NCBI RefSeq assembly: GCF_003324165.1
Contig: NW_025407838.1
Location: 10,752-74,751 of the forward strand
Source of the DNA: Naegleria lovaniensis
Lineage: Eukaryota > Heterolobosea > Eutetramitea > Acrasida > Naegleriidae
Direction of reading: 5' to 3'
Length of the DNA stretch: 64,000 nucleotides
Part shown: positions 10,484 to 22,373 of the stretch, one piece after another
Layout: each line of letters begins with the position of its first letter
Position numbering within the stretch: the first letter of the stretch is position 1
Made by a program: the position numbers and the translations under genes
Notes under the pieces: model-generated
What the model saw: only the letters and a program-made list of their open reading frames with translations
Told to the model about the DNA's origin: nothing
The model's database searches: none

Positions 10484-13258
10484 ATGTCAGTTGCCAAGCT
10501 GTCAATTCTGCTTGCATTGTTAGCTCTTGGTTTGCAAGTAGTGTGCCTTCTTGCTCATCCTCTCGATGATGTAAATTTATTATCTCGTTCCTCTTCAAAC
10601 CTGTTCTCTAATCAAAAGGATGAAAAACTTTATGTGTACATTCATGTCAAGGACCAAGTTAAATTGAGTGATTCGAAAATTGAAGAATTATGTCAAGCAA
10701 TGGGTGTTAAAAGAACACAACTTGATATTTCTTCTCGTTATCAAAAGACATTCACTACTTGGTTGAGTTTCTCACACATTGAAAAGCTTCACCAGTCAAA
10801 TGTCATCTCATCCATGGTCGACAAAGTTGTGAGAGTACCTGCACAAGATAGAATCACATTTTCTGCATTGGATTTAGATTCTCTTCAATATGCGAACGTG
10901 AGGGTTGTGTTTCATCAAGAAGTGGATTCTAGAATTAGAAAGACTCGTGTTGCACATCCAAATTTAGAAATTCAACAATGGTTTGAAAAAGAATTCAATC
11001 AAAAGTTGAATAATGTGCTTTCGTCCACCTCCAGTAACAAGAGAATGACCACTGGTTCTTCCCAATGGTTGCGCGAGGAACTGTCAAATGTCTTTCAGTT
11101 GAATTTTCAAAATGAAGAATATGAAGACTCAACCAACGTCATGACCATTTCATTGACCAACTTTGACGTCAATGCTTGGCCTCTCTTACAACAAGAACCA
11201 TCTACCACTTCAAGAAATCGTCATTCCATGCCTCAAGAAACTGACCAAGCTCTCAATTTTCTTCAAAGAAGAAGAACTCTTCAACAACAAGACAACATTC
11301 AAGCATACCAAGAGGTGTCGCAATCGATGGGACAAGCTCTCCTTTCTCAACTCCTCTCCCAAGAAGATGCTATTTCCATTTCGAGAGAATTTCCTCAAAG
11401 TTTGTTAAATTTGGGAAGTAATCAAGTCGTGCAACAAGGAGGAGACGCGCCTTCTCTTTCATCCAATTCTAAAAATCATTTCATTTGGAGTCAGAATGTA
11501 ACAGGAACGGATCAAATTGTCCAAATTATTGATTCAGGTGTTGATGTCAATCATTGTTATTTTTCAAAGGCAGGTGAAAATTATTTCTCAACTCCCAATT
11601 ACAACAATCGAAAAATTGTCTTTTATCAACCAGTGACTTTCTGGGGCGACAAAATTGATAATAATGGACATGGATCTCATGTGGCTTCAACCATTGCTGG
11701 ATCCTTAGAAGCTGGTTCCTTAAACGTCAGCATGTCCAATGATATTGGTATTGCACCAAATGCCAAACTTTACGTGACAGATGTCATGAAAGGAATCTTT
11801 TTCTATGTTTCTTCCTTAAGCTCCTATCTCACCACGGCATTTAATAGAAAGGCCAGAGTTTCGTCCAACAGTTGGGGGTGTGCCAATCCTTACGACTGTG
11901 TCTACGATTGTCGTTGTTATGAATATGGAACTTTGAATCTTGTCAATGATTCGTATTGTTTGTACAATTATGGTGTTCGATGCTGTGAAGTGTGTAATCA
12001 ATATGACAACAATGCTCTAGTTGTTGATTCCTTTACAAGAGACAATGACGAAATGTTGATTGTCATGGCTGCTGGTAATAATGGATACTTTTCGAGCAAA
12101 GGCACTGTCCTGTCACCTGCCACTTCTAAAAATTCCTTAACAGTCGGAGCTCAATATGCCACTTTGGAAGAATACATTCGTTTCAACAAGACTGAAATCA
12201 ATGGAACACTCTATAACCATCAAAATATGGGCTACTTCTCTGCTCGTGGCCCCACTTTCGATCAACGTTCCAAACCTGATGTGGTCGCTCCTGGAGTTTC
12301 CATTTATGGAGCATTGAGAAATCCAACTTCTTGTTCGCCAGAAGGAGGTTTGACTGCAAAATCTGGAACTTCTATGGCTACTCCAGCAGTGGCAGGAGCT
12401 GCTGCTCTCGTACGTGACTATCTCTCTCAAAATAATAATTCTCGACTTGTGAACTATGAACTCTTCAATAAGAATTCCACACAAACCATTTCTGGAAGTT
12501 TGGTGAAGGCCATGATTATTCACAGTGCTCAGAAAATGACTGGTTTTGTGAAACTCACCAACGACACCTCTCCATTTGGAATTTCTCAAAGTTTGGCTCG
12601 TTTGCCTTACCCAAATATTTACAATGGCTTTGGAAGCGTGAATTTGAAAAATGTCTTGTTATTTGAAAATGTCAAGGAATCGGTCAACACGATTGGAAAG
12701 TTATTTTTATTGAATCGATATTCATTGGCTCCTGGAGATGAATTAGTTCTTCCTTTCCATGTTCCTGAAGATAAAAAGAAGAATGGTCGTCATCACGATA
12801 AGAAGAAGAAAAACAAGAAACCAAAAATTCCAATTAAGGTCACCTTGACTTGGTACGATTACAAGGGAGCCATCACCAATAATGCTACAGCCACCAACAA
12901 GCAACTCATCAATGATATGGATCTTTCGTTGAAAAATGGTCATCGTCGTGTGTTTTATGGAAATCCATCCACATTGAGAAATGGAACTTGTCCCTATGAC
13001 TTTTTAAATACGGTCGAGAGAATTGAAATTCCAGTGAAATACATCAAGTCAGTGTCGACATCCACTAACCATGAACGTGCAAGTTTGAATCGTGATCATG
13101 AAAGTAGACATCGTCGTGTCAAGTCATTCCAAGTTATTATTAAGGCCAAAGACACAAATATTGGAAACCAAACATTTAGTTTAGTGGTCACTGGTCCAAT
13201 TCAATCTGGTTCTCCAAAGCCAAGGCAAGAAAGACCAAACCGAAGAATTCGTGGTTAA
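10484..13258 (+). CDS. Secreted subtilisin-like serine peptidase (family S8)
   Basis: Open frame of 924 residues from ATG 10484. A signal peptide is clear (LSILLALLALGLQVVCLLAHP). About 310 residues of propeptide-like sequence precede the catalytic domain. The triad is complete: Asp in QIIDSGVDVNHCYF (~349), His in NNGHGSHVAS (~395) and Ser in KSGTSMATPAVAGAA (~628). The oxyanion Asn is in MAAGNNGYF. FSARGPTFDQRSKPDVVAPG is also standard for the family. A Cys-rich insert (CANPYDCVYDCRC...CCEVC) sits between His and Asn. The C-terminal part has a beta-domain (KVTLTWYDYKG, NDMDLSL) as in amoebozoan and fungal S8A enzymes, plus very basic stretches. It probably acts in lysosomes or outside the cell. 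Its 3' end converges on myosin. Confidence 0.93.
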   Translation: MSVAKLSILLALLALGLQVVCLLAHPLDDVNLLSRSSSNLFSNQKDEKLYVYIHVKDQVKLSDSKIEELCQAMGVKRTQLDISSRYQKTFTTWLSFSHIEKLHQSNVISSMVDKVVRVPAQDRITFSALDLDSLQYANVRVVFHQEVDSRIRKTRVAHPNLEIQQWFEKEFNQKLNNVLSSTSSNKRMTTGSSQWLREELSNVFQLNFQNEEYEDSTNVMTISLTNFDVNAWPLLQQEPSTTSRNRHSMPQETDQALNFLQRRRTLQQQDNIQAYQEVSQSMGQALLSQLLSQEDAISISREFPQSLLNLGSNQVVQQGGDAPSLSSNSKNHFIWSQNVTGTDQIVQIIDSGVDVNHCYFSKAGENYFSTPNYNNRKIVFYQPVTFWGDKIDNNGHGSHVASTIAGSLEAGSLNVSMSNDIGIAPNAKLYVTDVMKGIFFYVSSLSSYLTTAFNRKARVSSNSWGCANPYDCVYDCRCYEYGTLNLVNDSYCLYNYGVRCCEVCNQYDNNALVVDSFTRDNDEMLIVMAAGNNGYFSSKGTVLSPATSKNSLTVGAQYATLEEYIRFNKTEINGTLYNHQNMGYFSARGPTFDQRSKPDVVAPGVSIYGALRNPTSCSPEGGLTAKSGTSMATPAVAGAAALVRDYLSQNNNSRLVNYELFNKNSTQTISGSLVKAMIIHSAQKMTGFVKLTNDTSPFGISQSLARLPYPNIYNGFGSVNLKNVLLFENVKESVNTIGKLFLLNRYSLAPGDELVLPFHVPEDKKKNGRHHDKKKKNKKPKIPIKVTLTWYDYKGAITNNATATNKQLINDMDLSLKNGHRRVFYGNPSTLRNGTCPYDFLNTVERIEIPVKYIKSVSTSTNHERASLNRDHESRHRRVKSFQVIIKAKDTNIGNQTFSLVVTGPIQSGSPKPRQERPNRRIRG

Positions 13259-13263
13259 GGTAA

Positions 13264-13269
13264 AATAAA
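13264..13269 (+). terminator. Candidate polyadenylation signal AATAAA
   Basis: AATAAA starts only six bases after the subtilisin stop (13258), implying a very short 3' UTR in the 104-bp gap before the convergent myosin stop. Confidence 0.4.
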
Positions 13270-13347
13270 CTCAACAATTGGGACGACATTTTTACAGCGT
13301 GGCTTTCAAAATTTTGTCATGTCATTTCAATGAATCATTTTAAACAA

Positions 13348-13353
13348 TTTATT
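13348..13353 (-). terminator. Candidate polyadenylation signal of myosin
   Basis: TTTATT on the plus strand reads as AATAAA on the minus strand, about 9 bases past the myosin stop (13365-13363). Confidence 0.4.
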
Positions 13354-13362
13354 ACACAAGAC

Positions 13363-16300
13363 TTATTCTTGAGTACTTTCAGCTGGAACTACTGTATGGT
13401 TCGATCCACCAACTCCATCTTGTTCAGCAGTAGCAACTTCATCCATGACACTACCTCGATGTTGTTGTTCATTCATCAAGTCATCTTCCAAATCAGCAAG
13501 AACCTTTCTCACTTGATTCTTTCTCTTCTTTTGCTCACTCTTTGTTGCATTCTTAATCTTTTCTTGTTTCAATTGATTTCTCACATTTTCGAGCTCATTC
13601 TCAAGTTGTTTAATTTGTTCTCTATTCATGGAATCTTCCAATTCTAAACGTTTCTTTTCAGATTCCACTCTTCGATATCTAGTTTCAGTTTCTTGCAAAT
13701 TCAATGTAGCAATTCTAGCTTCCCGTTCAGCCTTTGAAGCCTTCTTCTCATATTCTTGCTTGTGTGAAAGTTCTTCTTGAAGATCACGTTTCAAATCGGC
13801 CAACTTTTGAGCAGTCTTCTTTTCTTGTTTGACCAAATCGACCTTATCCTTTCTCAATTCTTGAATCAATTGATTCAAATTGGCAATTTCCATTTCGTAA
13901 TGTTGTTTTCCAGCCACATTGTTTTGATCCAACTTTTTACGTTCACTCATGAGATCGAGTTTCACTTGATCAAGCTCTTTACGAGTTTGTTGGAGAGTCT
14001 TATCCAAAGAGTTGTATCTTTCCTTTTCATCGTTGAGACCACTTTGTAATTTGCTAATGGTTAATTGATATTCAGATCGAAGTCTCACCAATTCATCTCG
14101 TAAATCTTCCGATTCCTCAGCCAAACTTCTCAATTCTTCAATTTCCTTATCAGCGTGTTGCTTTTGTGCTTGATATTTCTTCTTGAGTTTTTCCTCAGTT
14201 TCCAATCGAGATTTGAGTAACAAGTTTTCTTGTTCGATCGTAATGTTCTTATTCTCCAAATTGTGTTTGAGAAGACTCAATTGATCGATTTGAGATTTCA
14301 AATTGGCAATGTCAATTTCGTACTTTCTTCTGAGAGCTTCAACAATTTGAGAGTCGACAGCTCCAGTGTTAGATTCTTGTTGATCTCGCTTGGCATTCTT
14401 CAAATCCTTCTTGAGCTTCAAATTCTCTTGTTTGAGTTTGTTGAGTTGATCAGACAATTCACGTCCGAATTGTTCACTTTGTTGAGTCAATGTGGACATT
14501 TGTTGTTTCAATTGTCTATTGTCGTTTTCAACATCTTCACGAGATCGAGAAGCGTCACGACGAATATTTTCAATCTCATCTTCGAGTTGTTTACAATTGC
14601 GCATCTCTTGTTCAGTCTTTCTCTCAGCATCTTGGAGTTTCAAACTCAATTCATTGATTTGAGAATTGAGAGAGGAAATTTCATCTTCCAAGTCGTCTCT
14701 CTCAGCATTGGATTCCTTGGTCTTATTCTCAGAATTCTTCAATTCGTTTCTCAAACGTTGATTCTTATTGACCTCTTCTTGGAGTTTCGAGTTGGCAATT
14801 TCAAGTTCGCTTTGAACCGATTGCAACTTGATCTTTAACGATTTAATTTCCTCAGTAGTTTCAGCCAATGAAGATTGCTTGAGTTTGAGAGTGGTCTCCA
14901 CTTCTTCCTTGTTGCTTTGCTCCAATTTCAATTGAGCCTCCAACTCGTTAATTCTTTGCTCGAGCTTGTCCAATTCCTTTCCGAGAGAAGAAACCTTCTT
15001 TTGAGCTTGAGTCTTCTCAGAGCTTTCGTGTTCCTTTTCCTTGAGAGCTTGCTCAACACGAGCACTGAGTTGAGAGATTTCATTCTTGAGATCGTCCTTA
15101 TCTTTTGAAAGTGTTCCTCTCTCGAGTTTGATATTTTCGAGATCGGTGCTCAACTTTTGTTGTTCTCCCTTCAATTTGAGAGTGAGAGCCTTCTCGTTCT
15201 CAAGCTCTGACTTGTTCTTGTTGAGTTGATCTGTGAGAGACTTCTTTTCTCTCTCCAAATCTTCCAAATCATTCTCGAGTTTGGAGTTTCTATTCTTTTC
15301 AGCGTTTAATTCATTGGTGACCTTCTCGAGTTGAGCGCTGGTGGTGGCAAACTTTTCATTGGCAGTTTGTAAATCAAATTCCAAAACCTTCTTCTCGTTG
15401 GAAAGTTGTCGCTGAGTATTCTCATAGTCTTGGAGTAATTTAGCGAGACGTTCCTTCTCGTCACCAGCTTGGTTCAAGGATTGATCCAATTTGGAGACCT
15501 TCTGGAGAGTGTCATTCTTCTCAAGATTGGTAATCTCAATGGTCTTGTTCAATTTCTTGATTTCCTTTTCGAGATTCTTGACAGTGTCGGAGAGATCCTT
15601 CTTTTCTTGAGCCAATTTAGATTGCAATTGTTCGGCATCTTGACGATCTTGATCGGATTGTTTCTTCAATCTCATGAACTCTTGAATCTTGATGTTCACC
15701 TCGTTCTCATATCTTGCCTTTTGTTCTTGCAAGGTATTTTCCAAATCCTTGATACGTGTGTCACGATTTCTAATTTCAACTTCTTCCAAATTAGAAATCT
15801 TGGTAGTGAGGTTTTGAATTTGAGACTTTTGAGAAGCAATAGTTTCCTCGAGAGTATGAATCTCTTCAGTCAATGCTTGAATTCTGGCATTGGCCGTCTC
15901 CAAATCACTGGAGAGCATTTTACCCTTAGTTTCTGAGGATTTGAGTGTTTGTTGTTCATTCTCCAATTTGGCTTGAATTTCACGAGCATTTTGTTGAGCA
16001 CTGTCGAGCTTTCTAGTGAGATCTTCGACTTGTCTTTGCTTCTTCTCACTTTCTTCCTCGACATTCTTCTTCTCGAGTTTGAGTTTGTTGAGCTCCAAAC
16101 TGAGATCATCCTTCTCCTTTTGAACTTGTTCAATTTCTTGTCTCAGTTTCTTATTGGTTTGCTCTGATTTTCTAAGATCTTCTTCCTTTTGGGATCTGTT
16201 CTTGTTTTCAGAGTTGTATCGAGACTTTTCATCTTCCAATTCACTCTCCAACAATAGAATTCGTTGATCTCTGGATGAAACTTCGTTACCACTAATGATC

Positions 16301-19300
16301 AAACGATTTTCCAAGTCTGAGATTTTACCTCCAATTCCTTTTGTTTCTTTCTCAAGAATTCAATATCAGCCTCACGATTCTCAATATCTTGTTGTTTTTG
16401 CTTCAATTGAATGTCCTTAGAACGGATGGATTCTTCCAAATTGTGAATCTTCTCATTGAGAGTCTTTACCACTTCATACAAGTCATTCAATTTCTTGTCT
16501 TGATCGGTGAGATTACTTGTCTTGTACTCGATATCATCTCGCAAATTCTTAATGTTTTGCTCCTTATCCAAAATGGTTTGTTCAAGAGTTCGATTCTGAG
16601 AGGCTAACTTTTCAATTTCATTGTGAGCGGCTTTGAGTGCTTCCTTAGCAACATCACGTTCTTGAACCATCTTTTGTTTCTCCAAATCAAGTTTCTTCTT
16701 CTCTTCTTGTTCCTTTTGGAGACTTTCCTTGAGTTGATCCAAATCTTGCTTCAACTTTTCAGTTTGCTTTTCAGAAGCAAATTCCTTGAGGAGAGGTTTC
16801 ACGAGTCCAATCAATCTCCACCAATCCCAATCACGTAACTTACTGTAACCTCTAAAGTTTCGTTGAATGGTCTTGATACTGAGTAATCTTCTTTGCAACT
16901 TTCTATAGGTTGCTCTTTCAAAAGCAGCCAATGCAGCAGCTTGTGCCACATTAATGTATTTGGAAATTTGTACCTCACGAAGAGATTCCAATTCAGCTTC
17001 TTGAGAGGCTTTCAAGAAGACCTTGGTGAGACCGAGCTTGTATTGAGTAGTTTCCTCAAATTCAATATAATTGAGAATGGCCTTAGCCTTATCCTTATCC
17101 GATGCATTCTTATCGGCCAATTTGGTCTTATCTTCAACTAATAATTCGTAACGACGAACAAAGTCCTTATACAAGATACGACCTGGATAACCCTTTCTGC
17201 TAATTCTGATACCTTCCAAGACACCGTTACATCTCAATTGATGAAGCACATTGTAATCTTCAATGATACCTGGCTTTTGCAAATTATTAGGTTTGATGCA
17301 ACGAATAAAGTGAGGCTCAGTACTGGCCAACAATTCCATCAATTCACTCAATTGTTGTTTGTATTGGGCAGCAACGGTCTTGAATCGGGTACCACCTCCT
17401 CCTTGCTTCTTGGAGCTACTACTACCACCACTGCTGGAAGCATCATCACGATCCGATGGTCTATCGAAGAGAGCCTTCACGAAAGGATTTTGAGATTTCA
17501 ACATGGTCTTTTTACAATCATCGTTGAGAGGATCCACATTACGTTTGAACCAATCGTTGGTATCGTACACAACCTTTCCAGCATAGTGTTTGAGTGTAAA
17601 TTCAAGTTCATTGAATTTGCTTGTCTCAAAGATGGGTTTGTTGCCATGATTCTTGGTAATTTCTCTCACCAAACCAGCCTCGTTCTTTTGAGCCATGAAG
17701 GTTTGTTGATCCAATACGGACAAGATACCGAGAGGTTTCTCAATTAAATCAATGGTTGGTTGTAAATCCAAACCAAAGTCAATAAAGGTCCATTCAATCT
17801 TTTCCTTCAAGTATTCTTCTTGTTCTTTCTTGAACATGTGATGATTGAAGAATTGTTGGAGTTTTTCATTGGTATAGTTGATGCACAATTGTTCAAAGCT
17901 GTTATGTTCGAAAATTTCAAAACCAGCAATATCCAACAATCCAATAAAGTTTTTGATGACTTCTTTGGAGATTAAGTTTTCATTGATACGTGAAACGAGC
18001 CAATCAAAGAGACGATTATAGGTTGATTTGACGAGAGCATTTCTATTGTAGGTAGCTTGGAGAGCTGTTACGTGAGTTTCAATACGATCGGTTGGTGTGA
18101 CAATATCTGGTTTCATAAAGCCCTTTGCCAAACCATCAGGATTGACCTTCAGTAATTCAGAAGCAACTTCCAATGGGCCACGATTGCTTGCAGGTAAAGT
18201 TGACAATTCATCTTCATCCACAAAAGCAACGTTACCCAAATGAAGAATGGCAGCAATGACTCGACAACATGAATCAATTTCATCTTCGGAAATACCAATC
18301 ACACGCATACTATTCAAAGTATCCTCAAATTCCTTCTTGTCATCAATTCCAGCAACATTTGTACATCCTGAATGATTCACGTAATTGAATGAATTGACAC
18401 CACCAGTCAATTTGTACTTGTTTCGGGCCTCTGGATCCGATAAGATTTGATAAAAGAAGTGGAAATTTCTCTCACCATTGGCCTGATTCAACACACGTGT
18501 GGTTTCAAGTAAGTAGTGAGTAATTTTAGTTCCGACAATGATTCCTTGAAGACCAAAATCGATGGAAATGAATTTACCAAAACGTGAAGAGTTATTGTTT
18601 CTCAACGTTTTGGCGTTACCAAAAGCTTCGAGAAGAGGATTGGTTTGCAAGAGTTTTTGCTCCAAATTACCTCCTTGATGATGATGAGAAGCACCAGCCA
18701 CTGTGGCAAGGTATTGAATGATCTTTTTGACTGTAAATTTGTGTTTTCGGTTTTGGTCGTTCATTATCATTACAAACAAAAATGAAACACATGATTGGTA
18801 GGGAATGAGATTTTCGAAAAATCAATGAAAGAGTCAATTTCCATCATTGAATGGGCACGATGATCATATGATCAGCTCATGAACCAAAGGAAATTAAAAA
18901 AACAACATACCACTTTCAGTTTTACCAGCTCCTGATTCACCTGTAACCAACATACTCTGATTCTTCTCATTCAACAACATTTGTCTATATGAAACATCAG
19001 CGACAGAGAAAATATGAGGCTCAACATCATCTCGTCTCTTTCCAGCATGTTTTTTTATGACCTCATTACTGTAAATTGGTAAATTCTTGTATGGATTTAC
19101 AGCCAACAAGAACAAACCAGAATAGGTATAAATGTCATCTCGTTGATATCTCAGTTTGAGATTGTGAAGTACAGAAGGTTCATTGAGATGAGACAAGGAG
19201 GCCATATCTACCGAGTAATCTAATTTGAGAGGATTGGCAGGACAAACTGTATTCAACTTGAGAGTTTCTTGTTGTTTGGTCAATGAATTTTCACACAAAC

Positions 19301-19508
19301 ATGTTTGTTTTGACTCATCAATTGAAATCACTGTTCCCAAATGGAAAGAAGGTTCTCCTGTTGGTGTAGAGGGAGTTTGACTTCCTTCCTCTGCAGATGT
19401 TGAAGCTGTGTATGTTGGCATCCAGATGTCGTCTCCAACTTTGAGTTTGTAATTGGAATCATCTTCATGGATTTCCAAATCTACATTATTCTTCTTTCTT
19501 GGTGGCAT
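13363..19508 (-). CDS. Class II (conventional) myosin heavy chain, frame broken once
   Basis: ATG 19508 (MPPRKKN...), exon 1 19508-18911, a 180-nt intron, then exon 2 from 18730. The join gives the P-loop GESGAGKTES followed by VKKIIQYLA. The motor has NPLLEAFGNAKT, SSRFGKF, LDIAGFEIFEHNSFEQLCINYTNEKLQ (split here for length: LDIAGFEIF / NSFEQLCINY) and HFIRCIKPN. One IQ motif (KTIQRNFRGYSKLR) precedes LRDWDWWRLIGLVKPLL, diagnostic of class II. About 1150 residues of heptad tail follow. Near 16323-16326 the frame changes by one base: the upstream frame runs into a stop at 16299, and the downstream frame opens at once. One more base in the A-run (minus strand) gives ELEVKISDLENRL and 1988 residues in all. 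It forms the actin-based contractile motor. Confidence 0.95.
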
Positions 19509-20549
19509 TTTATGTGATGACAAATCAGACACTGTGGTTGTCAAATACTAATAGTGGATGGTGATACTATTTGAAAATAATGATGGAGATGATGATATCT
19601 CTCAATCAAAAAGTTATAATGATGAATGTGAAGAATATAATGAAAAATTTGTCGAGTTTTGATGACGACTCAAGTGTTCCTATCAATTTTCGATGGGGAT
19701 TGTGTATTATTTTACGGAGGATTCAACACACCACAATATTGTAGTAGATGAGTGGTTGACGATCAAGTCAAAAGTGTGTGAATTTTTTTGATGATGTTGA
19801 TGAAAAAAGACGAGATTTGTTTTTGACGAGTGTATTCATTAAAGGAATGTGTGACGGATGACAGACATTAGCTAGAATACAAATTATGAAAAATAAACCA
19901 TCACTTGCTAAAGTGTTATAATTGGTTCATCATCAACGAAAATCATCGTGTTATTCTTTGAATGACGTTGTTATTTTGACAAGAATTCTCTCTTGTTTGC
20001 CCTATCGTCACTCATTGGCTGGTAACGAATGTTAAACTTTGTTGTATTCAACAACAATTCCGAAAGACCATACTCTTCGACACACATTGTTGAATTTGTG
20101 TCTCTTCCTGATTTGCATGCAATACTGTTGGATGTTTAACTTCTTATGCGATGATTTAAAATTCAACATGAAATTGTGATGTATATTTACATTTGATATT
20201 CACGTCGCATCACAACAGATTCAATGCCACGAAACGGTGTCTATCTCATTAAACAACCATGTGAACGCCGCCTATTCCGTTTTGCATTTTGAAAATTTCA
20301 CAAATACACGTTAAGATTGGACATTGTTTCTCGTTTTATGAATTTATGGCAATGCATTTCATCATGCATCAAGGTAAGGAAAATTGAAAAAGAAAGTTTA
20401 CTGGCCATGAATGGAAATGGTAATTCTGAAAGAGATTTTACCTTAGAGCAGCAAACTCAAATCCAGATTCAATATCTGTCGACTCACAAGCCCTATTTAA
20501 CCCAAAGTGGCCACTTGGAAGGTCAAGTGCGATCTTTCGAGTGAAAAAA
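19509..20549. other. Intergenic region between divergent myosin and binding-protein-like genes
   Basis: About 1.04 kb, the largest gap in the window. Both neighbouring genes start here, so it carries their promoters and leaders. The plus-strand frame 20338-20544 (ATG, then 68 codons to a TGA) ends six bases before the start of the next gene; it shows no motif, and I leave it as a possible leader ORF. I see no tRNA, repeat or other gene. Confidence 0.4.
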
Positions 20550-21989
20550 ATGTCTCGTCATCCAAGAACTCTTTCACAACAAGGCTCAACAACTCGAACC
20601 ATCATCTTGTTGTTGTTGATAGCCATGGTATTGGCACTAAGTACTGCATCGTATGGAGTTCATGCCATCAACATTACTAGAAACTTTGGTAAGTGAATTC
20701 AAACTTGGTTGACTGTCAAATGCCAATCATGATGATAACATAAACCTCTTGAAAATTATATTGAATTCTTGTATTCAGCTGATGTGATTGATGCTGCCAC
20801 AGCTGCCTATATCGCCACTTCTGAATGGAAAACTGCCTTGTCCAATTTTGGAGTTCCCTACACAGTGCCAACCTGTACTTCCTCACCTCAGTATCCAAAA
20901 AGTTTTGATTTCACATCTGACAAGATGACTTTGTGTTATGAATTAGAAACGAATCCTGTAAGTCATCTTGTTATTTTTGACCTGACACTAGAACGGTGCA
21001 ACCAATGAATGTGACAACCGTAATGATGTTGTTGTTGTCCCAATATAATAATTTTAATGTAAGCCATGGGACAAGATTCACGAGAAAGCTGGTAACATGT
21101 TGTTGGCTGAAATCAACAAGCAATATAACAGAGCCATCACTCCAGTGTTTTTAAAGCTCAACACTTCTGTAAGTAACTCTGTTTCCGAATATGGGTATGA
21201 GCAATGATAATGTGTAATTGTGTGTCCATTTGGGAAAATGTCACTTTCAATGACCATGTTGTATTTGTTCCTTAATGAATAACAACATGAACAGAAATAT
21301 GGATATTGGGATACGTTACGATTTGCAGCCAACGATGGAACCTGTAATGTCATTATTGCATCAAATAATTGGGATGCGAAAAGAGCCACTCAAGCACATT
21401 TTCAATGTAAGTGAATTCGCTCAATATTGCAATATTGATATTTTGTACATGTAAATTGTAATTACATTGACACTCCATTTTAGGCATGTATGGATCCTCT
21501 GGTTATGGATTTTTGAGATCTGAACTGGATTTCGACACTCTTTCCTTACAGCAAGATTCACAACTCAACGATTCTCGAGTCATTATCGGAACCTTTGGAG
21601 GTACCATTTAGTAAGTTTTCAAAGAGTTTCATTGTTTTAATAACCTTGTTTTCACAATATCTAGTGACACTCTCGTGACAAAAAGTTATCAAGCAGCCAA
21701 AGTCATTCGTGTGAATAGTGGTTGGGTCGACGTTTTCCAAATGATCAAGGACAAGCAAATTCACGTCATGATTGCAGAAGCGACTGATTTACGAAATTGG
21801 CTCAACTCCAACTCTGGTTCATGTGCCAGATGTTATACCAAATTATTTGGAACTCCATTTTCGTATTCATCGTTTGTTTCTGTGAATATTGAGAATACGA
21901 GTTCTGCGATGTTTTCGAGTGTGAACACTTGGAAGAGTGTTTGCCTTTCATTGGTCGTGTTGATAATGATGAAAATGATTGTTTTTTAA
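20550..21989 (+). CDS. Secreted periplasmic-binding-protein-like (SBP type 2) protein, possibly GPI-anchored; six exons
   Basis: Exons 20550-20688, 20779-20957, 21064-21168, 21295-21406, 21484-21610 and 21665-21989. The introns (90, 106, 126, 77 and 54 nt) are all GT-AG and join in frame to 328 residues. The signal peptide is TIILLLLIAMVLALSTASYG. Segments line up with the intronless paralogue at 9206: VPTC in both; LCYELE / FCYQME; CMYGSSGYGFL / CAYGATSMAYL; GTFGGTIYDTLV / AAYSGTIFEDYI; DLRNWLNSNSGSCARC / DLMVWMNKNTTRCPDC; then KLFG / KIFG. The C terminus is hydrophobic (SVCLSLVVLIMMKMIVF). A GT in nearly every 100 bases of this coding region is a used splice donor, unlike its paralogue. Ligand unknown; probably a surface or lysosomal protein. 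Confidence 0.8.
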
Positions 21990-22373
21990 GGATCGCATGC
22001 ATTCTTTCACACGATCAAATAAATAAACATTGGTTCGAAAACAATGTTTTTTTGAAATACCATTTACAATAGTTCGAGTTTGCTATCGAACAAAGTTTTA
22101 GGGCAAACTCCATTCATTACTTTCGCCTTTGTGAGATTAAAATCGAACATACTCTGTGCGCATAAACAATAGACCTTACGCAAATTCACCACTTTCATCG
22201 AACGCGCTCGCGTTCAAACAAAACACACCTTCAAAAAAAATAACATTATTCCTATTGCTTGCCATTAAACATCATCACGACCACTCACTACTTGGCAAAT
22301 CAAAATTTAATAATAATCATCGTGTATTGAAAGAAGAAGAAACGGCTTCAACATCATTCTTGATTTAAAAAGT
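21990..22373. other. Intergenic region before the ABC transporter
   Basis: About 0.38 kb. Overlapping AATAAA motifs at 22018-22027 probably end the preceding gene. The rest should be promoter and leader of the ABC transporter. An ORF here without a recognisable product is ignored. Confidence 0.4.
22018..22023 (+). terminator. Candidate polyadenylation signal AATAAA
   Basis: AATAAA, overlapped by a second copy at 22022-22027, 29 bases after the stop at 21989. Confidence 0.45.

Noticed and set aside
14230-16167. Several plus-strand ORFs rich in Leu, Phe and Ile across the myosin tail
   Set aside because: They are antisense shadows of coiled-coil coding sequence (Gln/Glu/Lys codons read backward as hydrophobic residues).
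16299-16340. A 12-nt GT...AG segment (gtaaaatctcag) as an intron in myosin
   Set aside because: Far too short to splice and a multiple of three, so removing it would not correct the frame.
20338-20544. Plus-strand ORF just before the binding-protein-like gene
   Set aside because: No signal peptide or family motif; the gene start at 20550 with a clear signal peptide explains the region better.
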